Assembly (NCBI RefSeq): GCF_900156465.1
Contig: NZ_LT707064.1
Span: forward strand, 4,293,001 to 4,357,000
Length of the DNA: 64,000 nucleotides
Origin: Pseudomonas sp. 7SR1
GTDB lineage: Bacteria; Pseudomonadota; Gammaproteobacteria; Pseudomonadales; Pseudomonadaceae
Direction: 5' to 3'
The notes beneath the pieces are model-generated. The model searched no databases. It had not been told where the DNA came from and saw only the letters and a list, made by a program, of their open reading frames with translations. Within the stretch, counting starts at the first letter, position 1. Each line of letters starts with the position of its first letter. The translations under genes were made by a program, and so were the position numbers. Below, in pieces: positions 25,494-36,459 of the stretch.

Positions 25494-25994
25494 ATGGCTC
25501 AAGTCACCCTCAAAGGCAACCCGGTCCAGGTCAACGGCCAATTGCCACAAGCCGGTAGCAAGGCGCCAGCCTTTTCCCTGGTGGCCGGCAATCTGTCCGA
25601 CGTGTCCCTGAAGGACTTCGCGGGCAAGCGCAAAGTACTGAACATTTTCCCAAGCGTCGACACCCCGACCTGCGCCACCTCCGTGCGCAAGTTCAATGCC
25701 CAGGCCAACGCACTGGATAACACCGTCGTGCTTTGTATTTCCGCCGACCTGCCGTTCGCACAGGCGCGCTTCTGCGGTGCCGAAGGCCTGGAGAATGTGC
25801 AGAACCTGTCCACCCTGCGCGGCGCCGAGTTCATCCAGAACTACGGCGTGGCCATTGCCGATGGTCCGCTGAAAGGCCTGACCGCTCGCGCCGTGGTGGT
25901 GCTGGACGAAGAGGACAACGTGCTGCACAGCGAACTGGTCAAGGAAATCGCTGAAGAGCCAAACTACGACGCTGCGCTGGCTGTCCTGAAATAA
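25494..25994 (+). CDS. tpx: Thiol peroxidase Tpx (atypical 2-Cys peroxiredoxin)
   Basis: 166 residues, the normal length. The peroxidatic cysteine stands in [17 protein letters not shown] and the resolving cysteine in [11 protein letters not shown], the atypical 2-Cys Tpx pattern. It reduces hydrogen and alkyl peroxides in the periplasm or cytoplasm with thioredoxin as donor. AAGGAATTCGCCC precedes the ATG. It is a single gene with an intrinsic terminator 20 bases after the stop. Confidence 0.95.
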   Translation: MAQVTLKGNPVQVNGQLPQAGSKAPAFSLVAGNLSDVSLKDFAGKRKVLNIFPSVDTPTCATSVRKFNAQANALDNTVVLCISADLPFAQARFCGAEGLENVQNLSTLRGAEFIQNYGVAIADGPLKGLTARAVVVLDEEDNVLHSELVKEIAEEPNYDAALAVLK

Positions 25995-26014
25995 GGGATT
26001 TATTACATTTGTTG

Positions 26015-26041
26015 ACGGCCTGGCCAAGTCCAGGCCGTTTT
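26015..26041 (+). terminator. Rho-independent terminator of tpx
   Basis: ACGGCCTGG and CCAGGCCGT form a nine-base stem with a six-base loop, followed by TTTT, 20 bases after the tpx stop. Confidence 0.9.
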
Positions 26042-26157
26042 CATTTGTACTTCAAGCGCTTAGCCTGTCATCACGCTACGTAAGCCCAAGGTAAATTGCC
26101 GGTAAAGGCGCTTTGCTAAATTCCCGCCAGTGCTTATCGTTCAGCCTCTCGTAAAAG

Positions 26158-27489
26158 ATGCCCACGCGCCCAATGGTTGATCACTCCATGCAATCCTCCG
26201 TTTCTCGTAACTCCCGCCGCTGGCTGTTGAGCCTGTTCATCGTCTTGGTCGTCGCGGTGGTGGCCTGGAAATTCTGGCCCGCCGGCACGGATCCCAAGCA
26301 AGGGGCAGGGCAGAAAGCCGCACAGGGGCACACAGGGCGTTCGGGCAGCATGCGACCTGGCTTCGGTGGGGCCACGGGGCCGGTGCCGGTCCGGGTGGCG
26401 CCGGCAGTCACCGGGGACTTTGCGCTGTACTACAAGGCGCTGGGCACTGTCACGGCCCTCAATACCATCAACGTGCGCAGCCGGGTGAGCGGTGAGCTGG
26501 TCAAGATCGCCTTCGAAGAAGGGCAGATGGTCAAGGCCGGGGACCTGCTGGCCGAAATCGATCCGCGTCCCTACCAGAACGCCTTGCTCCAGGCTGAAGG
26601 CACGCTGTTGCAGAACCAGGCACAACTGAAGAACGCCCAGGTCGATCTTGAGCGCTATCGCGGGCTGTATGCCGAGGACAGCATCGCCAAGCAGACCCTG
26701 GATACCGCCGCCGCGCTGGTGGGCCAGTACCAGGGCACCGTCAAGACCAATCAGGCGGCGGTCAATGATGCCAAGCTCAACCTCGAATTCACCAGGATCC
26801 GTGCACCGATTTCCGGACGGGTCGGCCTGCGGCAGCTGGATATCGGCAACCTGGTGGCGGCCAACGACACCACGGCCCTGGCGGTCATTACCCAGACCCA
26901 ACCCATCAGCGTTGTCTTCACCCTGCCGGAAAGCAATCTGGACACCGTGCTCGCCCGTTACCGCAGCGGCGCGAAACTGCCTGTCGAGGCCTGGGACCGC
27001 GGCGATGTGAAACTCCAGGCCAGCGGTGTGCTGCAAAGCCTGGACAACCAGATCGACACCACCACCGGAACCCTGAAATTCAAGGCCCGCTACGATAACC
27101 GCGACCAGTCGCTGTTCCCCAACCAGTTCGTCAACGTCCGCCTGCTGGCCGACACCCTCAAGGGCGTCGTCCTGGCACCCACCGCCGCGATCCAGTTCGG
27201 CACCAATGGCACCTTCGTCTATGCCCTGGATGGCGACAGGAAGGTCACCATCAAAACGTTGAAGATCGGCCCCAGCGACGGCAGCAACACCGTGGTCACC
27301 GAAGGCCTGGCGGCCGGCGAGCGTGTCGTGCTCGAAGGCACCGACCGCTTGAAGGAGGGCAGCGAAGTGGAGGTGGTCAATGACAGCCAGGACGTGCCCA
27401 CCACGCCGACCGAGCACCTGCAGGGCAAGACCGCGGCGGGTCCGAGTGAACCGGCCGTGGTCGACAAGGCGAAAAAGGGCGGCGCATGA
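26158..27489 (+). CDS. muxA: RND efflux periplasmic adaptor MuxA (MdtA-like)
   Basis: 443 residues from the ATG at 26158; ATGs at 26173 and 26188 are equally possible because no clear ribosome-binding site is seen. An inner-membrane anchor (about 21-41) precedes the biotinyl-lipoyl-like and alpha-hairpin domains ([40 protein letters not shown]) and beta-barrel region ([18 protein letters not shown]). It is the membrane-fusion part of the MuxABC-OpmB tripartite pump. The stop overlaps the muxB start (ATGA). Confidence 0.92.
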   Translation: MPTRPMVDHSMQSSVSRNSRRWLLSLFIVLVVAVVAWKFWPAGTDPKQGAGQKAAQGHTGRSGSMRPGFGGATGPVPVRVAPAVTGDFALYYKALGTVTALNTINVRSRVSGELVKIAFEEGQMVKAGDLLAEIDPRPYQNALLQAEGTLLQNQAQLKNAQVDLERYRGLYAEDSIAKQTLDTAAALVGQYQGTVKTNQAAVNDAKLNLEFTRIRAPISGRVGLRQLDIGNLVAANDTTALAVITQTQPISVVFTLPESNLDTVLARYRSGAKLPVEAWDRGDVKLQASGVLQSLDNQIDTTTGTLKFKARYDNRDQSLFPNQFVNVRLLADTLKGVVLAPTAAIQFGTNGTFVYALDGDRKVTIKTLKIGPSDGSNTVVTEGLAAGERVVLEGTDRLKEGSEVEVVNDSQDVPTTPTEHLQGKTAAGPSEPAVVDKAKKGGA

Positions 27490-30400
27490 ATCTCTCGCGG
27501 CTGTTCATCCTTCGCCCGGTGGCGACCACCCTGAGCATGCTGGCCATTGTCCTGGCCGGCCTGATCGCCTATCGGCTGCTGCCGGTGTCGGCATTGCCCC
27601 AGGTCGACTATCCCACCATCCGGGTGATGACCTTGTACCCGGGCGCGAGCCCCGATGTGATGACCAGTGCGGTGACCGCTCCCCTGGAGCGGCAGTTCGG
27701 CCAGATGCCGGGCCTGACCCAGATGGCCTCCACCAGCTCCGGTGGGGCTTCGGTGATTACCCTGCGGTTCAATCTCGAGACCAACATGGATGTCGCCGAA
27801 CAGCAGGTGCAGGCGGCGATCAACGCGGCGACCAACCTGCTGCCCGACGATCTGCCGGCGCCCCCGGTGTACAACAAGGTCAACCCCGCCGATACCCCGG
27901 TGCTGACCCTGGCGATCACCTCCAGGACCATGCTGCTGCCCAAGCTCAATGACCTGGTGGATACGCGCATGGCGCAGAAGATCGCCCAGATCAGCGGGGT
28001 CGGTATGGTGACCATCGCCGGCGGCCAGCGCCAGGCCGTGCGGATCAAGGTCAACCCCCAGGCCCTGGCGGCCAACGGCCTGAACCTGGCGGATGTGCGC
28101 ACACTGATCGGGGCCTCCAACGTCAACCAGCCCAAGGGCAACTTCGACGGCCCGACCCGGGTCTCGATGCTTGACGCCAACGACCAGCTGACCTCGCCCA
28201 AGGACTATGCCGAACTGATCCTGGCCTATGCCAATGGTGCGCCATTGCGGCTCAAGGACGTGGCACAGATCGTCGACGGCGCCGAGAACGAACGCCTTGC
28301 CGCCTGGGCCAACGAGAACCAGGCCGTGCTGCTGAACATCCAGCGCCAGCCGGGGGCCAACGTGATCGAGGTGGTGGACCGGATCAAGGCCCTGTTGCCA
28401 AGTATCACCGACAACCTGCCGGCCGGCCTGGACGTCACGGTGCTGACCGATCGTACCCAGACCATCCGTGCCTCGGTCAAGGATGTGCAACATGAACTGC
28501 TGATCGCCATCGCCCTGGTGGTCATGGTGACGTTCCTGTTCCTGCGTCGTTTCAGCGCCACTATCATTCCCTCGGTGGCCGTGCCGCTGTCGCTGATCGG
28601 GACCTTCGGGGTGATGTACCTGGCCGGCTTTTCCATCAACAACCTGACCCTGATGGCCCTGACCATCGCCACCGGTTTCGTGGTGGACGACGCCATCGTC
28701 ATGCTGGAGAACGTCGCCCGTTACATCGAGGAGGGCGACAGCCCATTGCAGGCGGCGCTCAAGGGGGCGAGGCAGATTGGCTTCACCCTGGTGTCCCTGA
28801 CGCTGTCGCTGATCGCCGTGCTGATCCCCCTGCTGTTCATGGCGGACGTGGTCGGACGGTTGTTTCGCGAATTCGCCATCACCCTGGCGGTGGCGATCCT
28901 GATTTCCCTGGTGGTGTCCCTGACGCTGACGCCGATGATGTGCGCGCGCTTGCTCAAGCGTGAGCCGAAGGAAGAGGAACAGGGCCGGTTCTACCGCGCC
29001 AGTGGCGCCTGGATCGACTGGCTGATCGCCGCCTATGGCCGCAAGCTGCAATGGGTGCTCAAGCACCAGCCGCTGACCCTGCTGGTGGCGGTGGGCAGCC
29101 TCGTGCTCACGGTGGTGTTGTACCTGGCGGTGCCCAAGGGCTTTTTCCCGGTGCAGGACACGGGTGTGATCCAGGGCATTTCCGAAGCGCCCCAGTCGAT
29201 TTCCTTCGCCGCCATGAGCGAGCGCCAGCAGCAACTGGCCAAGGTGATCCTGGCCGACCCGGCGGTGCAGAGCCTGTCTTCCTATATCGGCGTGGACGGT
29301 GACAACGCCACGCTCAACAGCGGGCGTCTGCTGATCAACCTCAAGCCCCACAAGGAGCGTGATGACAGCGCTACGCAGGTCATTGCCCGCTTGCAGCCGC
29401 AACTGGACCGCCTGGTGGGGATCCGCCTGTTCATGCAGCCGGTACAGGACCTGACCATCGAGGACCGGGTCAGTCGGACCCAGTACCAGTTCAGCCTGTC
29501 GTCGCCGGATGCCGAGTTGCTCACCCTCTGGAGCGCCCGCCTCACCGAGGCGCTGGCCCGCCAGCCGGAACTGACCGACGTCGCCAGCGACCTGCAGGAC
29601 AAGGGCCTGCAGGTCTATCTGGTGATCGACCGTGACGCCGCCTCGCGCCTGGGCGTGTCGGTGGCGAACATCACCGATGCGCTGTACGACGCTTTCGGCC
29701 AGCGGCAGATTTCCACCATCTACACCCAGGCCAGCCAGTATCGCGTGGTGCTGCAGGCCCAGGCCGGGGAGCGGATCGGGCCCAAGGCCCTGGACCAGAT
29801 CTACGTCAAGACCACCGAAGGCGGGCAGGTGCGGTTGTCGAGCCTGGCCCGGGTCGAAGAGCGTCAGGCGCAGCTGGCGATTGCCCATATCGGCCAGTTC
29901 CCGGCGGTGATGATGTCGTTCAACCTGGCTCCGGACGTGGCCCTGGGCCATGCGGTGGAGGTGATCGAAAAGGTCCAGCGGGAGATCGGCATGCCGGTGG
30001 GCGTGCAGACCCAGTTCCAGGGTGCCGCCCAGGCATTCCAGGCATCGCTGTCGAGCACCTTGCTGCTGATCCTGGCGGCGGTGGTGACCATGTACATCGT
30101 GCTGGGCGTGCTGTACGAGAGCTACATCCACCCGATCACGATCCTCTCCACCTTGCCCTCGGCGGCCATTGGCGCCTTGCTGGCGTTGATCCTAAGCGGC
30201 AACGACCTGGGCATGATCGCGATCATCGGCATCATCCTGCTGATCGGTATCGTCAAGAAGAACGCGATCATGATGATCGACTTCGCCCTCGACGCGGAGC
30301 GCAACCAGGGCATGGACCCGCAGACGGCCATCTACCAGGCCGCGTTGCTGCGCTTCCGGCCGATCCTGATGACCACCCTGGCGGCCCTGTTCGGCGCAGT

Positions 30401-30581
30401 GCCGCTGATGCTCGCCACCGGCTCCGGCGCGGAATTGCGCCAGCCCCTGGGCCTGGTGATGGTCGGTGGGCTGCTGGTGAGCCAGGTCTTGACGTTGTTC
30501 ACCACGCCAGTGATCTACCTGTATTTCGATCGCCTGGGCCGCCGGTTTGCCAGGCCGGAAGGGAAAGAGGTGCGGGTATGA
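27486..30581 (+). CDS. muxB: RND multidrug transporter subunit MuxB (MdtB-like)
   Basis: 1031 residues, full RND length with 12 membrane helices. It starts [18 protein letters not shown]. Helix 4 carries the proton-relay aspartate pair in [14 protein letters not shown], and the large periplasmic loops contain [16 protein letters not shown]. Unlike most RND pumps, MuxB and MuxC (MdtB and MdtC) act as a heterotrimer. A 199-base gap with a repeat element separates it from muxC, which is unusual for this operon. Confidence 0.94.
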   Translation: MNLSRLFILRPVATTLSMLAIVLAGLIAYRLLPVSALPQVDYPTIRVMTLYPGASPDVMTSAVTAPLERQFGQMPGLTQMASTSSGGASVITLRFNLETNMDVAEQQVQAAINAATNLLPDDLPAPPVYNKVNPADTPVLTLAITSRTMLLPKLNDLVDTRMAQKIAQISGVGMVTIAGGQRQAVRIKVNPQALAANGLNLADVRTLIGASNVNQPKGNFDGPTRVSMLDANDQLTSPKDYAELILAYANGAPLRLKDVAQIVDGAENERLAAWANENQAVLLNIQRQPGANVIEVVDRIKALLPSITDNLPAGLDVTVLTDRTQTIRASVKDVQHELLIAIALVVMVTFLFLRRFSATIIPSVAVPLSLIGTFGVMYLAGFSINNLTLMALTIATGFVVDDAIVMLENVARYIEEGDSPLQAALKGARQIGFTLVSLTLSLIAVLIPLLFMADVVGRLFREFAITLAVAILISLVVSLTLTPMMCARLLKREPKEEEQGRFYRASGAWIDWLIAAYGRKLQWVLKHQPLTLLVAVGSLVLTVVLYLAVPKGFFPVQDTGVIQGISEAPQSISFAAMSERQQQLAKVILADPAVQSLSSYIGVDGDNATLNSGRLLINLKPHKERDDSATQVIARLQPQLDRLVGIRLFMQPVQDLTIEDRVSRTQYQFSLSSPDAELLTLWSARLTEALARQPELTDVASDLQDKGLQVYLVIDRDAASRLGVSVANITDALYDAFGQRQISTIYTQASQYRVVLQAQAGERIGPKALDQIYVKTTEGGQVRLSSLARVEERQAQLAIAHIGQFPAVMMSFNLAPDVALGHAVEVIEKVQREIGMPVGVQTQFQGAAQAFQASLSSTLLLILAAVVTMYIVLGVLYESYIHPITILSTLPSAAIGALLALILSGNDLGMIAIIGIILLIGIVKKNAIMMIDFALDAERNQGMDPQTAIYQAALLRFRPILMTTLAALFGAVPLMLATGSGAELRQPLGLVMVGGLLVSQVLTLFTTPVIYLYFDRLGRRFARPEGKEVRV

Positions 30582-30641
30582 CGCTCGGGAGCTTGCGGTT
30601 GGAGCCTGCGCCGGAGAACCTGGGGCAAGCGCGTTTTCTGC

Positions 30642-30725
30642 GGCAAGGCGATTCATCCCCGCTGGACTGCGTAGCGGCCCCTTTTGTGAGCGCTTGGCAC
30701 TCAAGCGGGGATGAGTCCCCTCGCC
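30642..30725. repeat. Inverted repeat inside the mux operon (muxB-muxC gap)
   Basis: Arms GGCAAGGCGATTCATCCCCGC (30642-30662; only the conserved core quoted) and GCGGGGATGAGTCCCCTCGCC (30705-30725) enclose ACTGCGTAGCGG. It belongs to the same family as the elements at 11708, 21930 and 35375 and splits an otherwise tightly packed operon. Confidence 0.82.
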
Positions 30726-30780
30726 ATGAAAGCCCGGACATTTCCTGCATTCCTTCATCTGCAGCCCGGAGCGGCGGTCG

Positions 30781-33700
30781 ATGAACCTCTCCGGCCCCTT
30801 CATCCGCCGCCCCGTCGCGACCATGCTCCTGAGCCTGGCGATCACCCTGCTCGGTGGCGTGTGCTTTGGCCTGTTGCCGGTTTCGCCCTTGCCGCAGATG
30901 GACTTTCCGGTGATCGTGGTCCAGGCCAACTTGCCGGGGGCCAGCCCGGAGGTCATGGCGTCGACGGTGGCAACGCCTCTCGAACGGTCCTTCGGCGCCA
31001 TCGCCGGGGTCAATACCATGAGCAGCCGCTCGAGCCAGGGCTCCACCCGCGTGATCCTGCAGTTCGACCTGGACCGCGATATCAACGGCGCGGCCCGGGA
31101 GGTGCAAGCGGCGATCAATGCTTCGCGCAACCTGTTGCCCAGCGGCATGCGCAGCATGCCCACCTACAAGAAGGTCAACCCGTCCCAGGCGCCGATCATG
31201 GTGCTGTCGCTGACCTCCGATGTCCTGGAGAAAGGCCAGCTCTACGACCTGGCTTCCACCATCCTGTCCCAGAGCCTGTCCCAGGTGTCGGGGGTCGGCG
31301 AGGTGCAGATCGGCGGCAGTTCCCTGCCGGCGGTGCGGATCGAACTGGAGCCGCAGTTGCTCAACCAGTACGGCGTTGCGTTGGACGACGTGCGCAGCGC
31401 CATCGCCGACAGCAACGTGCGCCGGCCCAAGGGTTCGGTTGAGGATGACCAGCGCATGTGGCAGGTCCAGGCCAATGACCAGCTGGAAAAGGCCAAGGAC
31501 TACGAAACCCTGATCATCCGCTACCAGGACGGCTCGGTGCTTCGGCTCAAGGATGTGGCGAAAGTCACCGACGGTGTCGAGGACCGCTACAACAGCGGTT
31601 TCTTCAATGACGATGCCGCCGTGCTGCTGGTGATCAATCGCCAGGCGGGGGCCAACATCATCGAGACGGTCAACGAGATCAAGGCGCAGCTGCCGGCCTT
31701 GCAGGCCGTGCTGCCGGCCAGCGTCAAGCTGGACCTGGCCATGGATCGCTCGCCGGTGATCAAGGCTACCCTGCATGAAGCGGAAATGACCCTGCTGATC
31801 GCCGTGGCCCTGGTGGTGCTGGTGGTGTTCCTGTTCCTCGGCAACCTGCGCGCTTCGCTGATCCCGACCCTGGCGGTGCCGGTGTCACTGGTGGGGACGT
31901 TCGCGGTGATGTACCTCTACGGCTTTTCGCTGAACAACCTGTCGCTGATGGCGCTGATCCTCGCCACCGGACTGGTGGTGGACGACGCCATCGTCGTGCT
32001 GGAGAACATTTCCCGGCACATCGACGAAGGCGTGCCGCCGATGAAGGCGGCCTACCTGGGCGCCCGGGAAGTGGGCTTCACCCTGTTGTCGATGAACGCC
32101 TCCCTGGTGGCGGTGTTCCTGTCGATCCTGTTCATGGGCGGCATCGTCGAGAGCCTGTTCCGGGAGTTTTCCATCACTCTGGCGGCGTCCATCCTGGTCT
32201 CGTTGCTGGTGTCCCTGACCCTCACGCCGATGCTCTGTTCCCGTTGGCTCAAGCCCCACGTACCAGGGCAGGAAAATCGCCTGCAACGCGCGAGCCGGCG
32301 TCTCAACGAGCGGATGGTTCGTGGCTACGCCTCCAGCCTCGACTGGGTGCTGCGCCACCGCCGCCTGACGCTGCTGAGCCTGTTGGTGACCATTGGTGTG
32401 AACATCGCCCTGTACGTGGTGGTGCCCAAGACCTTCATGCCGCAGCAGGACACCGGCCAGTTGATCGGTTTCGTGCGCGGCGACGACGGGCTGTCGTTCA
32501 GCGTGATGCAGCCGAAGATGGAAATCTTCCGCCGCGCCGTGCTCAAGGACGACGCGGTGCAGAGCGTGGCCGGTTTCATCGGCGGCAACAACGGCACCAA
32601 TAACGCCTTCATGCTGGTGCGCCTCAAGCCGATCAAGGAGCGCGAGATCTCCGCGCAGAAAGTCATCGAGCGCCTGCGCAAGGAAATGCCCAAGGTCCCC
32701 GGTGCCCAGCTGATGCTGATGGCCGACCAGGACCTGCAGTTCGGAGGCGGCCGCGAGCAGACCACGTCGCAATACTCCTATATCCTGCAAAGCGCCGACC
32801 TGGCCTCCCTGCGGGAGTGGTATCCCAAGGTCGTGGCGGCATTCCGGGCCTTGCCCGAGCTGACCGCCATCGACGCCCGGGACGGCGGCGGGGCCCAGCA
32901 GGTGACGCTGGTGGTGGACCGTGACCAGGCCAAGCGCCTGGGTATCGACATGGCCATGGTCACCACGGTATTGAACAACGCCTACAGCCAGCGGCAGATT
33001 TCCACCATCTACGACAGCCTGAACCAGTACCAGGTGGTGATGGAGGTCAATCCCAAGTACGCCCAGGATCCGAACACCCTCGAACAGGTCCAGGTGATCA
33101 CCGACGACGGCGCGCGGGTCCCCCTGTCGACCATTGCTCATTATGAAAACAGCCTGGAGGACGACCGGGTCAGCCACGAAGGCCAGTTCGCGTCCGAGGG
33201 CATTTCCTTCGACATGGCCGAAAGCGTGACGGTGGAGCAGGGCACGGCGGCCATCGAACGGGCCATCGCCAGGCTCGGCATGCCGGAGGATGTGATCGCC
33301 AAGATGGCCGGTACCGCCGATGCCTTCGCGGCCACCCAGAAGGGCCAGCCTCTCATGATCCTCGGGGCGCTGCTGGCGGTGTACCTGGTGCTGGGAGTGT
33401 TGTACGAAAGCTATATCCATCCGTTGACGATCCTGTCCACCCTGCCATCGGCCGGGGTCGGCGCATTGCTGTCGATCTACGTGCTGGGCCAGGAATTCAG
33501 CCTGATATCGCTGCTGGGGCTGTTCCTGCTGATCGGCGTGGTGAAGAAGAACGCGATCCTGATGATCGACCTGGCGTTGCAGCTCGAACGGGGCGGTCAG
33601 ACACCCGAGGAGTCGATCCGCAGTGCCTGCCTGCTGCGTTTGCGGCCGATCCTGATGACCACGCTTGCGGCGATCCTCGGCGCCTTGCCGTTGCTGCTGG

Positions 33701-33885
33701 GCGGCGCGGAAGGCTCGGAAATGCGCCAGCCCCTGGGCCTGACGATCATCGGCGGGCTGGTCTTCAGCCAGGTCCTGACCCTCTACACCACACCGGTGGT
33801 TTACCTTTATCTCGACAAGTTGCGCCATCGTTTCAATCGCTGGCGCGGCGTGCGTACCGATGCTGCTCTGGAAACTGCGCTATGA
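30781..33885 (+). CDS. muxC: RND multidrug transporter subunit MuxC (MdtC-like)
   Basis: 1034 residues with the RND layout. It begins MNLSGPFIRRPVATMLLS, has the helix 4 motif GLVVDDAIVVLEN, the second-half [19 protein letters not shown] and the C-terminal MRQPLGLTIIGGLVFSQ. It is the partner subunit of MuxB. Its stop overlaps the opmB start (ATGA), so muxC and opmB are coupled. Confidence 0.94.
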   Translation: MNLSGPFIRRPVATMLLSLAITLLGGVCFGLLPVSPLPQMDFPVIVVQANLPGASPEVMASTVATPLERSFGAIAGVNTMSSRSSQGSTRVILQFDLDRDINGAAREVQAAINASRNLLPSGMRSMPTYKKVNPSQAPIMVLSLTSDVLEKGQLYDLASTILSQSLSQVSGVGEVQIGGSSLPAVRIELEPQLLNQYGVALDDVRSAIADSNVRRPKGSVEDDQRMWQVQANDQLEKAKDYETLIIRYQDGSVLRLKDVAKVTDGVEDRYNSGFFNDDAAVLLVINRQAGANIIETVNEIKAQLPALQAVLPASVKLDLAMDRSPVIKATLHEAEMTLLIAVALVVLVVFLFLGNLRASLIPTLAVPVSLVGTFAVMYLYGFSLNNLSLMALILATGLVVDDAIVVLENISRHIDEGVPPMKAAYLGAREVGFTLLSMNASLVAVFLSILFMGGIVESLFREFSITLAASILVSLLVSLTLTPMLCSRWLKPHVPGQENRLQRASRRLNERMVRGYASSLDWVLRHRRLTLLSLLVTIGVNIALYVVVPKTFMPQQDTGQLIGFVRGDDGLSFSVMQPKMEIFRRAVLKDDAVQSVAGFIGGNNGTNNAFMLVRLKPIKEREISAQKVIERLRKEMPKVPGAQLMLMADQDLQFGGGREQTTSQYSYILQSADLASLREWYPKVVAAFRALPELTAIDARDGGGAQQVTLVVDRDQAKRLGIDMAMVTTVLNNAYSQRQISTIYDSLNQYQVVMEVNPKYAQDPNTLEQVQVITDDGARVPLSTIAHYENSLEDDRVSHEGQFASEGISFDMAESVTVEQGTAAIERAIARLGMPEDVIAKMAGTADAFAATQKGQPLMILGALLAVYLVLGVLYESYIHPLTILSTLPSAGVGALLSIYVLGQEFSLISLLGLFLLIGVVKKNAILMIDLALQLERGGQTPEESIRSACLLRLRPILMTTLAAILGALPLLLGGAEGSEMRQPLGLTIIGGLVFSQVLTLYTTPVVYLYLDKLRHRFNRWRGVRTDAALETAL

Positions 33886-35357
33886 CCGATCGCTCGTTTT
33901 TCAATCTTGTCGCGCCCTTGGCGACCGCCCGGGGTTCGCGGGTCCTGAGCCTGGCGCTGTGCGTGGCGATGCTCAGCGCCTGCGCCATCGGCCCGGACTA
34001 CCAGCGCCCATCGACGGCGCAGCCGGCGCAGTACAAGCAAGCCCAGGGCTGGCGCCAGGCCAACCCCAGCGATGCGTTGGCCCGTGGCGCCTGGTGGGAG
34101 CTGTACGGTGACACGCAACTCAATGGCCTGGTGGAAAAGCTCAACACCTCCAACCAGACCGTCGCCCAGGCCGAAGCCCAGTACCGCCAGGCCCAGGCCC
34201 TGGCGCGCAGTGCCCGTGGCGCCTTCTTCCCGACAGTGGACCTGACCGTTGGCAAGAACCGCTCCAGCCAGGGGACCGGCAGCAGCAATTCGAGCCTGAG
34301 CAGTTCGGCCAGCGGTATCCGCGATACCTACAGCGCCCAGGCCGGCGTCAGCTGGGAGGCAGATGTCTGGGGCAAGCTGCGACGCACCCTGGAGGCCAAC
34401 GAAGCCAGTGCCCAGGCCAGTTATGCCGACCTGGCCGCCATGCGCCTGAGCCAGCAGTCGGAGCTGGTGCAGAACTACCTGCAACTGCGGGTGATCGATG
34501 AGCAGAAACGCCTGTTGCAGGCCACGCTGGAAAACTACCAGCGTTCGCTGAAAATGACCGAGAACCAGTACCGTGCCGGCGTGTCAGGCAGGGATGCGGT
34601 GGCCCAGGCCCAGAACCAGCTCAAGACCACCCAGGCAGACCTGATCGACCTGATCTGGCAGCGTGCCCAGTTCGAAAATGCCATTGCCGTGCTGATCGGC
34701 CTGCCGCCCGCCGAGTTCAACCTGGCCGAAACCCGGGACATTCCCACATTGCCGCAGATTCCCGTGGCGCTGCCGTCGCAACTGCTCGAGCGACGGCCGG
34801 ACATCGCTTCGGCGGAGCGCTCGGTCATGGCCGCCAACGCCGACATCGGCGTAGCCAAGGCGGCCTACTACCCGGACCTGACCCTGAGCCTGAGCGGCGG
34901 CTATAGCAGCAGTACCTACGACAACTGGATCAGCGTACCGAATCGCTTCTGGTCGGTGGGGCCGCAACTGGCGATGACGCTGTTCGATGGCGGCCAGCGC
35001 TCGGCGGAAGTCGACCGCACCGTCGCCGCCTATGACCAGACCGTCGCCACCTACCGCCAGACCGTGCTGGACGGGTTTCGTGAGGTGGAAAACTACATGA
35101 TCCAGCTCAAGGTGCTTGAAGACGAGGCCCGTGTGCGCCAGGAAGCCCTGGACGCCGCGCGCGAATCCTTGCGCCTGACCCAGAACCAGTACAAGGCCGG
35201 GTTGATCGCCTATCTCGACGTGGTCACGGTCCAGGCCACCGCCCTGAGCAATGAACGCAGCGTGTTGAGCCTGCAACAGAGCCGGCTGATCGCCAGCGTG
35301 CAACTGATCGCGGCGCTGGGCGGTGGCTGGGACGGGCAGCCAGGGCCGGATGAATAA
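33882..35357 (+). CDS. opmB: Outer-membrane efflux lipoprotein OpmB (TolC-like, NodT family)
   Basis: 491 residues. The lipobox LSAC (about residue 30) is followed by AIGPDYQRPSTAQPAQYK, the typical start of NodT-type factors. Two TolC repeats (OEP domains) are seen at about 70-260 and 290-480, with GVSWEADVWGKLRR and GPQLAMTLFDGGQR. It forms the exit duct of the MuxABC pump. Confidence 0.94.
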   Translation: MTDRSFFNLVAPLATARGSRVLSLALCVAMLSACAIGPDYQRPSTAQPAQYKQAQGWRQANPSDALARGAWWELYGDTQLNGLVEKLNTSNQTVAQAEAQYRQAQALARSARGAFFPTVDLTVGKNRSSQGTGSSNSSLSSSASGIRDTYSAQAGVSWEADVWGKLRRTLEANEASAQASYADLAAMRLSQQSELVQNYLQLRVIDEQKRLLQATLENYQRSLKMTENQYRAGVSGRDAVAQAQNQLKTTQADLIDLIWQRAQFENAIAVLIGLPPAEFNLAETRDIPTLPQIPVALPSQLLERRPDIASAERSVMAANADIGVAKAAYYPDLTLSLSGGYSSSTYDNWISVPNRFWSVGPQLAMTLFDGGQRSAEVDRTVAAYDQTVATYRQTVLDGFREVENYMIQLKVLEDEARVRQEALDAARESLRLTQNQYKAGLIAYLDVVTVQATALSNERSVLSLQQSRLIASVQLIAALGGGWDGQPGPDE

Positions 35358-35374
35358 GCCAGAACGAAGCCGGT

Positions 35375-35505
35375 CCCTGTGACGAGGGGATCTATCCCCG
35401 TTGGGCTGCGTAGCAGCCCTGACTATCGGCACTGCGATACGCCAGGCAGGATGCAAAAGGGAGGCTTCGCGCCCCAGCGGGGATCAATCCCCTCGCCACA
35501 GGGGG
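35375..35505. repeat. Long inverted repeat downstream of opmB
   Basis: Arms around CCCTGTGACGAGGGGATC (from 35375) and its partner GATCAATCCCCTCGCCACAGGG (to 35503; core only) enclose smaller hairpins (GGGCTGCGTAGCAGCCC). It is the fourth copy of the family and lies at the end of the mux operon. Confidence 0.85.
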
Positions 35506-35641
35506 TGTTTCGACTGGGGACAGGGTAGCGCCTGTACCGGGTGCCAGCCAGGTCCGGCTTTTGGCCGATGCACTGTCTACGACCTGTCGTGAGGGCTTGT
35601 TATAGTTCAGGCCTCTTCCCAGCCGGTAAAGGATCACTGCC

Positions 35642-36454
35642 ATGTCGCAATACCAAGCGTTCACCGTCGAACTTGCAGACAACATCGCCCATGTGCAGAT
35701 CAATCGCCCGGACAAGATCAATGCGATGAACGCGGCGTTCTGGAGCGAGATCATCGAGATCTTCCAGTGGATCGACGACACCGACGAGGTGCGGGTGGTG
35801 GTATTGAGCGGGGCCGGCAAGCATTTTTCCTCGGGCATCGACCTGATGATGCTGGCCGGCGTGGCCAATGAACTGGGCAAGGACGTGGGCCGCAACGCGC
35901 GCCTGCTGCGGCGCAAGATCCTGCAACTGCAAGCCTCGTTCAATGCGGTGGACAACTGCCGCAAGCCGGTGCTCGCCGCTGTCCAGGGTTACTGCCTGGG
36001 TGGGGCCATCGACCTGATCTCCGCCTGCGACATGCGCTATGCCGCCGAGGATGCCCAGTTCTCCATCAAGGAGATCGATATCGGCATGGCAGCCGATGTT
36101 GGCACATTGCAACGCTTGCCCCGGATCATCGGGGACGGCATGCTGCGTGAACTCGCTTATACGGGGCGTACGTTCGGTGCCGATGAAGCGCGCAGTATCG
36201 GCCTGGTCAATCGTGTCTATACCGATACCGCCAGCCTACTCGACGGCGTCATGGGCATCGCCCGGGACATCGCCGCCAAGTCGCCGATTGCCGTGACCGG
36301 CACCAAGGAAATGATTGGTTACATGCGCGACCACCGCATCGACGACGGGTTGGAGTACGTCGCCACCTGGAACGCCGCCATGTTGCAATCGACCGACCTG
36401 CGCGTGGCCATGGCCGCCCATATGAGCAAACAGAAACCCGAATTTCTGGATTGA
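35642..36454 (+). CDS. Enoyl-CoA hydratase/isomerase, delta3,5-delta2,4-dienoyl-CoA isomerase type
   Basis: 270 residues, crotonase fold. The oxyanion-hole strands are [14 protein letters not shown] and [36 protein letters not shown] holds the Glu and Asp of the dienoyl-CoA isomerase active site, and the third acidic residue sits in GGAID. This set, plus [11 protein letters not shown] at the C-terminus, matches eukaryotic ECH1 better than plain hydratases. It shifts 3,5-dienoyl-CoA to 2,4-dienoyl-CoA during oxidation of unsaturated fatty acids. nudC starts five bases later. Confidence 0.85.
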   Translation: MSQYQAFTVELADNIAHVQINRPDKINAMNAAFWSEIIEIFQWIDDTDEVRVVVLSGAGKHFSSGIDLMMLAGVANELGKDVGRNARLLRRKILQLQASFNAVDNCRKPVLAAVQGYCLGGAIDLISACDMRYAAEDAQFSIKEIDIGMAADVGTLQRLPRIIGDGMLRELAYTGRTFGADEARSIGLVNRVYTDTASLLDGVMGIARDIAAKSPIAVTGTKEMIGYMRDHRIDDGLEYVATWNAAMLQSTDLRVAMAAHMSKQKPEFLD

Positions 36455-36459
36455 TCATC

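Noticed and set aside
27219..30131. 970-codon open frame on the minus strand
   Set aside because: It is the complement of muxB, with His/Gln/Arg-rich low-complexity composition typical of antisense frames in GC-rich genes.
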